From Syntrophales bacterium (lineage in GTDB: Bacteria > Desulfobacterota > Syntrophia > Syntrophales > UBA2192): a DNA stretch of 13,053 bases. The position numbers and the translations under genes were made by a program. Shown one piece after another: positions 6,284 through 13,053 of the stretch (its first letter is position 1; every line of letters starts with the position of its first letter). Location of the stretch: NCBI GenBank assembly GCA_025454095.1, contig JALOPC010000012.1:1-13053 (forward strand), given 5' to 3'. Below the pieces are notes generated by a model. It did no database searches. It saw only the letters and a program-made list of their open reading frames with translations, and was not told the DNA's origin.

Positions 6284-6338
6284 TTTTCCTTCCCGAGACC
6301 CGAGTTCCTAAAATTGGCGGTGGCATTTTGGCGGCGGT

Positions 6339-6365
6339 TGTAATACTAATTACAGAGGAATTACA
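6339..6365. promoter_or_regulatory. Possible operator: TGTAAT-N4-ATTACA plus a third half-site
   Basis: TGTAAT (6339-6344) and ATTACA (6349-6354) form a perfect inverted repeat around ACTA. A second ATTACA follows at 6360-6365, 11 bp after the first. The cluster sits just before the start codon at 6372 and overlaps the likely GAGGAA Shine-Dalgarno (6355-6360). Its AT-rich core could also supply a -10 element such as TAATAC (6341-6346), but no convincing -35 was found. No regulator is identified in the window. Confidence 0.4.
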
Positions 6366-6371
6366 CGGGGT

Positions 6372-7235
6372 ATGTACAGCTCCCATTTCAAGCTGAGGGA
6401 AAATCCCTTCAGTCTCACTCCCGACCCGAAGTATCTCTTCCTGAGCCGCCAGCACCGGGAGGCCCTCAACCATTTGATCTACGGGATCAAGGAGAAGAAG
6501 GGATTCATCGTCATCACGGGCGGGATCGGAACGGGCAAGACGACCCTGTCCCGGGCGCTTCTCTCCAGGATGGACGCCTCCGTGGAGACGGCGCTGATCT
6601 TCAACTCGTACCTCTCGGACATGGAGCTCCTCGAAGTGATCAACCAGGAGTTCCGGATCGCGCTGGCGGGGGTCGAGCGGACCAAGAGGCGCTACATCGA
6701 CGCCCTCAACGGGTTCCTGACGGAGACCTACAGGACCGGGAAGAACGCCGTCGTGCTCATCGACGAGGCCCAGAACCTCTCCCGGAATGTCCTGGAACAG
6801 ATCCGGATGCTCTCCAACCTGGAGACGGAAACGGAAAAGCTGCTGCAGATCATCCTCGTCGGGCAGCCGGAATTGAGGGACATGCTCGAACAGCCTTCGC
6901 TGAGGCAGCTCAACGAACGGATCTCGGTGCGGTACCATCTGGACGAGCTCTCGAAGGCTGACGTCCCCGATTATGTCGGGCACCGCCTGGCCGTCGCGGG
7001 GGGCACGGGCCACCTGAAATTCGCCGACGACGCCTACGGGAAGATCTGCGACTACAGCAAGGGCAACCCGCGGAGGATCAACATCCTCTGCGACAGGGCC
7101 CTGCTGATCGCCTATGCCGGCAACCGGCTCGAGATCGACCGCACGGTCGTCAAGCGGGCCATCCAGGATCTGAAGTCGACGGACGCGAAAAAGGGAACTT
7201 TTTTTGCAAGACGCAGAAAGGGGCTCTTTGCCTAG
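6372..7235 (+). CDS. ExeA/GspA/MshM-type AAA+ ATPase (ATPase domain only)
   Basis: 287 residues. The N-terminus MYSSHFKLRENPFSLTPDP is the family hallmark and fixes the start; GAGGAA lies 11 bp upstream. Walker A is GGIGTGKT (50-57), Walker B AVVLIDEAQ (126-134), and the sensor/arginine-containing region LNERISVRYHL is near 180-190. The lid segment NPRRINILCDRALL comes near 235. ExeA (GspA) of Aeromonas is a membrane ATPase that, with ExeB, helps place the secretin; it is about 550 residues, with a membrane helix and peptidoglycan-binding domain after the ATPase. This protein ends after the ATPase in a basic tail (ARRRKGLFA), so it matches MshM-like proteins better in length. It begins the second gene block and is followed after 5 bp by a TPR protein. 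Confidence 0.88.
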   Translation: MYSSHFKLRENPFSLTPDPKYLFLSRQHREALNHLIYGIKEKKGFIVITGGIGTGKTTLSRALLSRMDASVETALIFNSYLSDMELLEVINQEFRIALAGVERTKRRYIDALNGFLTETYRTGKNAVVLIDEAQNLSRNVLEQIRMLSNLETETEKLLQIILVGQPELRDMLEQPSLRQLNERISVRYHLDELSKADVPDYVGHRLAVAGGTGHLKFADDAYGKICDYSKGNPRRINILCDRALLIAYAGNRLEIDRTVVKRAIQDLKSTDAKKGTFFARRRKGLFA

Positions 7236-7240
7236 CAGCC

Positions 7241-7933
7241 ATGAGCTACATCACCACCGCACTGAAACGGGCCCAGCGGGCCAATGACGAGCGCTACCTG
7301 CCCTACCGGGAGATCATCCTGGCCCGGCCGCGCGGCAGGGTCCGGGGCAAGAAGCGCCTCATCCTGGGCATCTGCCTGGCCTCGCTCGTGCTGCTCGCCT
7401 CGACGGCGTTCTCGCTCATCGTCTACTTCGGGCAGGGAGACGCCGGACGCGAAGGCGGGGTCCTGATTGCCGCCTCCGCGGCCCACCGCGCCAGGGTCGA
7501 CCTGGCCGGCCGCCAGCCGCAACGCCTGTCGCCGGGCGACCCGGCTCAGGACACGGAGATCCTCTTCCAGGCGGGACTGAGGCGGCAGCAGGCCGAGAAC
7601 CTCGAGGAGGCCGAGGCGCTGTACCGCAGGGCGATCGATGCGGACCCGAAAAATCTCAGCGCCCTGAACAACCTCGGGGTGATCTGCATGTCCCAGAAAC
7701 GGGACCGGGAGGCCATCGACATCTTCACGCGGCTCATCGACGTGAAGGGCGACTGGGCCGACCCGTACTACAATCTCGCCTGTCTGTACAGCCGGCAGGG
7801 GGATGTCCCGAAGAGCCTGTGGAACCTCAAGGTCGCCCTGTGGATGAACAAGGAACTCAAGGGATGGGCCCATAACGACCCGGACCTCGAGCCGCTCCGG
7901 TCCCGACCGGAATACCAGAAAATCGTCAACTAG
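7241..7933 (+). CDS. Membrane-anchored TPR protein, GspB/MshN-like partner of the ATPase
   Basis: 230 residues. The N-terminus MSYITTALKRAQRANDERY resembles the start of GspB/MshN-type proteins (MSxIxxALxxxxR). One membrane helix lies at about 39-63 (LILGICLASLVLLASTAFSL). A Gly/Ala/Arg-rich stretch follows, then TPR-like repeats at about 104-137 (ILFQAGLRRQQAENLEEAEA, AIDADP), 138-171 (ALNNLGVICMSQKRDREAID) and 173-206 (PYYNLACLYSRQGD). The tail HNDPDLEPLRSRPEYQKIV is common after TPRs. The TPR domain would be periplasmic. Pairing with an ExeA-like ATPase next to the secretin suggests a role in secretin assembly or localisation. No clear C-terminal GspB domain is visible. Its Shine-Dalgarno is poor, so translation may be coupled to the upstream gene (5-bp gap). 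Confidence 0.75.
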   Translation: MSYITTALKRAQRANDERYLPYREIILARPRGRVRGKKRLILGICLASLVLLASTAFSLIVYFGQGDAGREGGVLIAASAAHRARVDLAGRQPQRLSPGDPAQDTEILFQAGLRRQQAENLEEAEALYRRAIDADPKNLSALNNLGVICMSQKRDREAIDIFTRLIDVKGDWADPYYNLACLYSRQGDVPKSLWNLKVALWMNKELKGWAHNDPDLEPLRSRPEYQKIVN

Positions 7934-7940
7934 AGGGTGA

Positions 7941-10205
7941 ATGCGCATGCCGACCCCTTCCGGAAAACAGATTCTGCTCACGACGGCCGTTGCCGGGTTC
8001 CTGATGCTCTTCGCCTTCCCGGGGAGCGCCGCGGCGGCCCGCCTGGCCGGCAACGCCCAGCCCGTCTCGACCACGTCGACGGAGCCGGTGAAGGACGGCG
8101 TTGTCGTACAAAAAGTCGCCGACACGGAAGACACGCCCGCCCCGGCCCCCAAAAAGCAGGCCCCGGCAAAGAAAAAGGCGGTCAAGAAGGCGCCCCCGAA
8201 AAAGGCGGCGGCCGCCCCGGCCTGGAAGACCGTCTCCAACGACGTCGGCGAAAACGGCGCCGTGAAGACCGCACCGGGAAAGCCGGGCCCTGCGAACGGG
8301 AAACTCGGGAATTACGTCACCATCGATTTCGACAACGTCGACATCCTCGCCTTCATCAAGTTCATCAGCGAGCTGACGGGAAAGAACTTCGTCGTCGACG
8401 AGTCGGTCAAGGGAAAGGTCAGCGTGTTCTCGCCGAGGAAGATTTCCGCCGACGAGGCGTATAAGGTCTTCGAGTCCGTGCTCGACATCCACGGGCTGAC
8501 CACGGTCCCCTCGGGGGACGTCACCAAGGTCGTCCCCAGCCAGCAGGCGCGGGAAAAGAGCGTGGCGACCCGTCTTCGCGAGGAGGGGATCGGCCCCAAC
8601 GACCGCGTGGTCACCCAGATCGTCCCCCTGAAACACGCCGGCCCCGACGACATGAAAAAGGTCCTGGACCCGCTGGTGTCGAAGGCAAGCGTCATCCTGT
8701 CCTACCCGCCCACGCAGACGCTCGTCATCACCGACGTGCAGTCCAACATCAAGCGGCTCCTGAAGATCATCTCGGCCCTGGACGTCGTGGGCGTGGGCGA
8801 GCAGATCCACATCATCCCGCTCAAGCACGCCGTGGCCTCCGACACGGCCGCATCGCTCGGCTCGATCTTCCAGCTCGACCAGGCGGCCCGGCGGCCCCAG
8901 CAGGCCACGGTGACGATGCGGATCATCGCCGACGACCGCACCAACAGCCTCATCGTGCTCGCCTCGGAGGTCTTCGCGGCGCGGGTGCGCGAGTTCGTGA
9001 ACATCCTGGACCGCGACATCCCCCAGGGCGAGTCGAAGATGCACGTCTACCGCCTGCAGTACGCCAACTCGGAGGACCTGGCCAAGGTCCTCATGAACCT
9101 GCCGTCGAAGACCGCGGCGGCCGCCCCGACAGCGCCGGGTCAGCCCGCGCCCGCGGCCGTGCCCGGCCTGCGCAGCAAGGTCTCCCAACTCTCGAGCGAC
9201 GTGCAGATCGTCTCCGACAAGGCCACCAACACGCTCATCATCACGGCCAACAAGGAGGACTGGCGCATCCTCGAGGAAGTCATCCGGAAGGTGGACGTCC
9301 AGCGGTCCATGGTCTACATCGAGGCCCTGATCATGGAAGTGGACGTGAACAAGAACTTCCAGCTCGGCGTCGAGTGGAGGGCCGTCAAGGACCTCGGCAA
9401 GATCAGCGGGTTCGACACCGGGCAGGCCGCCGCGTTCGGCGGCTCCGGGGGCGGGGGAACCGGCGGCGCCTACAACCTCTTCCCGGGCACGTCGACGCAG
9501 CCGACCTTCCCCGGCGGCTTCTCGCTGGGCGTGCTGGGGGCGGGGATCTCGATCGGCGGGGTCATCTTCCCGAACATCGGCGCCGTCATCAACGCCGTGC
9601 AGCAGGACGCGGCCGTGCACATCCTCTCGAACCCCCAGCTGCTCACGAGCGACAACGAGGAGGCCACGATCAGCGTCGGCAAGAACATCCCCTACATCAC
9701 GCGGGCGGAGCGCTCGACGACCAACGTGGACTACACGACCTACGAGTACCGCGACGTGGGCGTCATCATGACGATCACCCCCTCGATCAACACGGAGCGC
9801 TTCGTGCGCCTGAAGCTCAACCAGGAGGTCTCCACGATCGTCCAGGAGGAATCCACGCAGGGTCTCCCCACGACGCTGAAGCGCACGGCCAAGACGACCA
9901 TCATGATCAAGGACAAACAGACCATCGTCATCGGCGGTCTCATGGGCGACAGCTCCACGTCGAGCAACTACCAGGTCCCGCTGCTGGGCGACATCCCGCT
10001 GCTGGGGTGGCTCTTCAAGACGAAGGGCCAGCGGCGCGAGAAGACGAACCTCTACATCTTCATCACGCCCCACATCATCGAAACCGTGGCCGAGGCCAAG
10101 GCGATCGAGGCGATCAAGCGCAGCCAGATCGAGTCCTTCGAGGGCGGGGTGATCAAGGGCTACGGCCCCCAGGCCCCGAGCCCGGCAAGCAGGAAGACCC
10201 CGTAA
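7941..10205 (+). CDS. gspD: T2SS outer-membrane secretin GspD
   Basis: 754 residues. GAGGGTGA precedes ATG 7941 with short spacing; ATG 7947 (M3) is also possible. A signal peptide (about 1-33, hydrophobic core ILLTTAVAGFLMLFAF, ending SAAA) is followed by a low-complexity linker 34-123 with a polybasic Lys/Ala/Pro stretch (71-94, nine Lys). Then come N0 (from 124), N1 (from about 221), N2 (from about 287), N3 (from about 367, with a Pro/Ala insert near 394-410) and the C-terminal secretin domain (about 455-715). The secretin signature VPLLGDIPLLGWLFK is at 679-693. The protein ends in a short tail without an obvious pilotin-binding S-domain. GspD forms the multimeric outer-membrane exit channel; its N0 domain binds GspC. 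It is 7 bp after the TPR gene and 20 bp before gspE. Confidence 0.96.
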   Translation: MRMPTPSGKQILLTTAVAGFLMLFAFPGSAAAARLAGNAQPVSTTSTEPVKDGVVVQKVADTEDTPAPAPKKQAPAKKKAVKKAPPKKAAAAPAWKTVSNDVGENGAVKTAPGKPGPANGKLGNYVTIDFDNVDILAFIKFISELTGKNFVVDESVKGKVSVFSPRKISADEAYKVFESVLDIHGLTTVPSGDVTKVVPSQQAREKSVATRLREEGIGPNDRVVTQIVPLKHAGPDDMKKVLDPLVSKASVILSYPPTQTLVITDVQSNIKRLLKIISALDVVGVGEQIHIIPLKHAVASDTAASLGSIFQLDQAARRPQQATVTMRIIADDRTNSLIVLASEVFAARVREFVNILDRDIPQGESKMHVYRLQYANSEDLAKVLMNLPSKTAAAAPTAPGQPAPAAVPGLRSKVSQLSSDVQIVSDKATNTLIITANKEDWRILEEVIRKVDVQRSMVYIEALIMEVDVNKNFQLGVEWRAVKDLGKISGFDTGQAAAFGGSGGGGTGGAYNLFPGTSTQPTFPGGFSLGVLGAGISIGGVIFPNIGAVINAVQQDAAVHILSNPQLLTSDNEEATISVGKNIPYITRAERSTTNVDYTTYEYRDVGVIMTITPSINTERFVRLKLNQEVSTIVQEESTQGLPTTLKRTAKTTIMIKDKQTIVIGGLMGDSSTSSNYQVPLLGDIPLLGWLFKTKGQRREKTNLYIFITPHIIETVAEAKAIEAIKRSQIESFEGGVIKGYGPQAPSPASRKTP

Positions 10206-10225
10206 GCGGGTTCGACGGACAACGA

Positions 10226-12001
10226 ATGGATACCAACGAAGACAAGCGCAATCCCCGGCCCGCCGAGATCCCGGGCCTGATCCACACGGACGGCACACCC
10301 ATCGTCGATCTGCTCGACGAGGCCTTCGCCCCCGTGCCCGAGGGCCCGCAGGCCCGGCGGCGGACGATCGGGGAGATCTACACCCACAAGAAGGCTTCCG
10401 ACGAGGCCGGCCAGCTTCGCAGCCTCAGCCTCCAGTTCGGCGTCCCCCTGATGCCGGAGCTCCCGACGGACCACATGAGCGTGGAGTTCACCCGGAAGGT
10501 CCCCATCCAGTACCTCAAGCGGCAGAAGCTCGTGCCTGTCGAGACGCCCGACGCCTTCCTCATCGCGGTGAACGACCCGGCCAACTTCCAGGCCGTCGAC
10601 GATTTGATGCGGCTGCTGGGGCGCAGCGACGCCGAGGTGGTGCTGGCCCCGGAGGGGGCGATCCTGTCGGCCATCAGCGCGGCCTACGACCTGGGCCGCG
10701 ACTCGGCCCAGGAGTTCATCCAGATCATGAACGGGGACTCGGCCGACAGCATCATCTCCGAGATCGAGGAGACGGCCGACCTGCTCGACGACACGAGCGA
10801 CGCCCCGATCATCAAGCTCGTCAACCTGGTCCTCGCGCAGGCCATCAAGGACCGCGCGAGCGACATCCACATCGAGCCCTACGCGAGCTCGCTGAAGATC
10901 CGCTACCGGATCGACGGCATGCTCTACAACCTGCTGAACCTGCCGCGGCGGATCCAGTCGCCGCTGGTCTCGCGCATCAAGATCATGGCCAAGCTCAACA
11001 TCGCCGAGAAGCGCCTTCCCCAGGACGGCCGCATCGAGGTGAAGATCGGCGACAAGAACGTCGACATCCGCGTCTCCGTCATCCCCACGGCCTTCGGCGA
11101 GCGGGTGGTCCTGAGGCTGCTCGACAAATCCCAGTCGATCCTCACGCTGGCCGACCTGGGCCTGGACGACGCGAAGATCCGGCAGTTCGACCGGCTGATC
11201 AAGTCGCCCTACGGGATCGTCCTCGTCACGGGACCCACCGGCAGCGGCAAGACGACGAGCCTCTACGCGGCTCTCTCGAAGATCAACAGCCCCGAGATCA
11301 ACATCATCACCATCGAGGACCCCATCGAGTACCAGATCGAGGGGATCGGGCAGATCCAGGTCAACCCCAAGATCGACCTGACCTTCGCCACGGGGCTTCG
11401 CTCGATCGTCCGCCAGGACCCGGACGTCATCCTCGTGGGCGAGATCCGCGACCGCGAGACGGCGGAGATCGCCATCCAGTCCTCGCTGACGGGGCACCTC
11501 GTCTTCTCGACCCTGCACACCAACGACGCGGCCAGCGCCATCACGCGCCTCATCGACATGGGCATCGAGCCCTTTCTGGTGGCCTCGTCGGTCATCGCCA
11601 TCGTGGCGCAGCGCCTCGTGCGCGTGCTGTGCCCGCGCTGCAAGGAGGCCTACACGCCCGACGCGGAATCCCTCGTCGACGCGGGAATCCCCCGCAGCGC
11701 CGTCGACGGCAGGCCGATCTACCGCCGCAAGGGCTGCAACGCCTGCATGAACACGGGGTACCGGGGCCGCACGGGCATCTTCGAGATCATGATCATGGAC
11801 GAGGGCGTCAAGAGGCTCATCCTCAAGACCTCGGACTCCAACCAGATCAACGACGAGGCCGTCCGCAGCGGCATGTCGACCCTGGTGCAGGACGGCGCCC
11901 GCAAGGTCCTCGAGGGGGTGACGACGATCGAGGAAGTGCTCCGCGTGACGAGGGTGCTCAACCGCAGCGCCAGCGTCGTCCTGGAGGACGAGGCGATCTG
12001 A
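10226..12001 (+). CDS. gspE: T2SS cytoplasmic secretion ATPase GspE
   Basis: 591 residues from ATG 10226. The frame is open further upstream, but that part is out-of-frame gspD. The N-terminal region (about 1-150) contains a GspE N1E-like domain (LSLQFGVPLMPELP, PIQYLKRQKLVPVETPDAFL) that should dock on GspL. The ATPase core has Walker A GPTGSGKTTS (336-345), an Asp-box region (TIEDPIEYQIEGIGQIQVN), Walker B DPDVILVGEIRD (398-409, catalytic-type E406) and a His box TGHLVFSTLHTNDA. A tetracysteine zinc module is intact: C469, C472, C504, C507. The hexameric ATPase powers pseudopilus growth. No strong Shine-Dalgarno is seen. gspE normally lies between gspD and gspF; here it ends the cluster and is followed by a terminator and a convergent gene. 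Confidence 0.97.
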   Translation: MDTNEDKRNPRPAEIPGLIHTDGTPIVDLLDEAFAPVPEGPQARRRTIGEIYTHKKASDEAGQLRSLSLQFGVPLMPELPTDHMSVEFTRKVPIQYLKRQKLVPVETPDAFLIAVNDPANFQAVDDLMRLLGRSDAEVVLAPEGAILSAISAAYDLGRDSAQEFIQIMNGDSADSIISEIEETADLLDDTSDAPIIKLVNLVLAQAIKDRASDIHIEPYASSLKIRYRIDGMLYNLLNLPRRIQSPLVSRIKIMAKLNIAEKRLPQDGRIEVKIGDKNVDIRVSVIPTAFGERVVLRLLDKSQSILTLADLGLDDAKIRQFDRLIKSPYGIVLVTGPTGSGKTTSLYAALSKINSPEINIITIEDPIEYQIEGIGQIQVNPKIDLTFATGLRSIVRQDPDVILVGEIRDRETAEIAIQSSLTGHLVFSTLHTNDAASAITRLIDMGIEPFLVASSVIAIVAQRLVRVLCPRCKEAYTPDAESLVDAGIPRSAVDGRPIYRRKGCNACMNTGYRGRTGIFEIMIMDEGVKRLILKTSDSNQINDEAVRSGMSTLVQDGARKVLEGVTTIEEVLRVTRVLNRSASVVLEDEAI

Positions 12002-12030
12002 CGCGGGAGCGCTCAGGGTCCAGGAAAAGA

Positions 12031-12062
12031 AACCCCCGGTGCCGAAACTCGGCCCGGGGGTT
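12031..12062. terminator. Bidirectional hairpin terminator between gspE and the convergent lipoprotein gene
   Basis: AACCCCCGG (12031-12039) pairs with CCGGGGGTT (12054-12062), and GCCG (12041-12044) with CGGC (12050-12053). There is one bulged T and an AAACT loop. On the - strand the hairpin is followed by TTTCTTTTCC, a U-rich tail suited to ending the lipoprotein gene. On the + strand the tail (CTCGTTGC) is poor in U, so termination after gspE may be weaker. It is 30 bp from the gspE stop. Confidence 0.8.
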
Positions 12063-12090
12063 CTCGTTGCACACAGGATCCCCTCTTTCC

Positions 12091-12104
12091 AATACCCGAA
12101 ACCC
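12091..12104 (+). repeat. Two degenerate heptad units near the 3' end of the lipoprotein gene
   Basis: AATACCC GAAACCC, each one or two changes from GATACCC and in the same 7-bp phase. It lies in the short gap between the terminator and the stop of the - strand gene. It is a minor remnant of the repeat family seen at 179-206, 723-750 and 6218-6252, and could be chance taken alone. Confidence 0.45.
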
Positions 12105-12113
12105 TGTCCGCTC

Positions 12114-13007
12114 CTACCACAGCTGCGGCTTGTACCCATCCGGGTAGACGTCGTCCCACCCGTTCGTCGTCAGCCGGGTGATCCCCGTCCCGTCGAGCCG
12201 GATCGAGTAGATCTCCCTTTTCGTCTCGCCCGGCGGAACGGCGGAGAAGAGCAGCCGTTCGTCATCGGCTGAGAATGCGACGTTGGCCACGTTCTGGACG
12301 GTCGTCGCGTTGGGCCCATAGGTAAACGCGATGCTGCCCGCGGCCTGCATCGACGGGACCGCGTAGATCTGGATGTAGTGCATGGTCCCCCATCCGAAGT
12401 GGTACTTGATCTCACAGCTCATCCGGCTGCCGTCGTGGGAGACGACGGGCTGGCTGCAGCCGAGCCCCGGCCCCGTCACCGCCGTGGAAGCGAGATCCAC
12501 GAGATAGAGCCCCACGACCTGGCCCGGACCCGTTCCGGTGCCGCGGCCGAACACCACGGTGCTGGCGTTGAAGTAGTCATGCCCGAAGTTGTCGGTGACA
12601 TTCGCCGGCGGATTGGTGAGCTGCATGAGCGACGTTCCATCCGGGCGGATCTGGAAGATCTTCCCCTGGTTGCGGAAAAGGACCCAGCTTCCCGAGGGAG
12701 ACCACCGCGGACGGGTTCCCTGCGCGATGTTGCGCTCCGTCGTGCCCGCGGCATCGCCCACCTGCCTGACGATGATGCGGTCGAACCCCCCGACGACCCG
12801 CTTGAAGGCCACCCACCGGCCGTCATGGGAGACATCGGGCATCGAGTCGTCCTGCGCGCTCACAAACAGGACCGACGGCTGCAGCGGAACCTCGTCGGTG
12901 GCCGACAGCAGTCGCCCCATCCCCGTTTCCTGCGACACGTAGACGATGGACGCACATCCCCACGTCATCACGAGGCAGGCCATCAGGAACACGAGATACT
13001 TTTTCAT
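12114..13007 (-). CDS. TolB-like beta-propeller lipoprotein (PD40/WD40-like repeats)
   Basis: 297 residues on the - strand. ATG at 13007-13005 is preceded (reverse strand) by GGAGGGT with good spacing. The N-terminus MKKYLVFLMACLVMTWGC is a signal peptide ending at a probable lipobox Cys (C18); the residues before it (T-W-G) are atypical, so lipidation is likely but not certain. The body carries PD40-type blades: DSMPDVSHDGRWVAFKR, TRPRWSPSGSWVLFRN, SQPVVSHDGSRMSCEI and VANVAFSADDERLLFSAV, plus a C-terminal TRLTTNGWDDVYPDGYKPQL segment. It resembles the propeller domain of TolB without that protein's N-terminal domain. Its substrate or partner is unknown. It is convergent with gspE, so it is probably a separate unit rather than a T2SS subunit, though it could be a secreted or surface protein. 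Confidence 0.8.
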   Translation of the reverse strand: MKKYLVFLMACLVMTWGCASIVYVSQETGMGRLLSATDEVPLQPSVLFVSAQDDSMPDVSHDGRWVAFKRVVGGFDRIIVRQVGDAAGTTERNIAQGTRPRWSPSGSWVLFRNQGKIFQIRPDGTSLMQLTNPPANVTDNFGHDYFNASTVVFGRGTGTGPGQVVGLYLVDLASTAVTGPGLGCSQPVVSHDGSRMSCEIKYHFGWGTMHYIQIYAVPSMQAAGSIAFTYGPNATTVQNVANVAFSADDERLLFSAVPPGETKREIYSIRLDGTGITRLTTNGWDDVYPDGYKPQLW

Positions 13008-13053
13008 GGTACCCTCCCTGGATTCGAGATGATGGATGGTCTTGAAGTGTTGG

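Noticed and set aside
6321..6337. Possible sigma-54 promoter (TGGCATTTTGGCGGC)
   Set aside because: GG and GC are spaced by ten bases as in -24/-12 elements, but the TTGC part is replaced by CGGC and other consensus bases are missing. Too weak to call.
7188..7205. A5...T7 run near the end of the ExeA-like gene as a slippage site or terminator
   Set aside because: The frame continues normally to a stop 5 bp before the next gene, and the hairpin AAAAAG-GGAA-CTTTTT is too weak and lies inside the coding sequence.
9374..10225. Upstream extension of the gspE frame into gspD
   Set aside because: The extension is out-of-frame gspD sequence, and its translation is Arg/Gly/His-rich nonsense. GspE-like sequence begins after ATG 10226.
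7926..10298. Very long open frame on the - strand opposite gspD (about 790 codons)
   Set aside because: It mirrors gspD codon structure in a GC-rich gene; the translation is a low-complexity run of Arg, Asp, Gly, Leu and Val without domains. Similar shadows occur opposite gspL (2274-4025), gspM/gspN (3818-5449) and gspE (10160-12139).

Overview
The window is most of a type II secretion system (T2SS, general secretory pathway) gene cluster from a GC-rich Gram-negative bacterium. The outer-membrane secretin shows a diderm. The gene order, a TIGR04411-like GspN, the ExeA-type ATPase with a TPR partner, and the short intergenic repeats together suggest a deltaproteobacterium (Desulfobacterota, perhaps near the Syntrophobacteria/Syntrophia). 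That placement is inference from gene content and style; no rRNA or other marker gene is present.

Layout. (1) Positions 2-6215, + strand, hold a tightly packed run: the tail of a probable gspH, then gspI, gspJ, gspK, gspL, gspM, gspN and gspC. Several junctions overlap or nearly touch (J/K 1 bp apart, K/L TGATG, L/M ATGA). (2) Positions 6216-6371 are a 156-bp gap with AT-rich palindromes and degenerate heptad repeats, a likely regulatory break. (3) Positions 6372-12001, + strand, hold a second run: an ExeA/MshM-like AAA+ ATPase, a membrane-anchored TPR protein, the secretin gspD and the secretion ATPase gspE. (4) Positions 12002-12113 hold a GC-rich hairpin that can terminate transcription from both sides. 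(5) Positions 12114-13007, - strand, encode a TolB-like beta-propeller lipoprotein, convergent with gspE.

How the genes work together: GspE is the cytoplasmic ATPase, docked on GspL. GspL, GspM and GspC form the inner-membrane platform, and GspC reaches across the periplasm to the GspD secretin. GspH, I, J and K are minor pseudopilins at the tip of the pseudopilus. GspN is an accessory envelope protein. The ATPase/TPR pair resembles GspA/GspB or MshM/MshN, which assist secretin or pilus assembly. The genes for GspF and GspG are not here and probably lie upstream.

No wholly new system is evident. The most unusual feature is a family of 7-bp-period repeats. Near-identical four-unit GATACCC arrays lie inside the coding sequence of both gspI and gspJ, directly before the prepilin cleavage site, so both pseudopilins carry the same DTRYPIPDT segment in unusually long leader peptides. 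The ribosome-binding region of gspI is also made of heptad repeats, and the gspJ leader contains a 49-bp palindrome.
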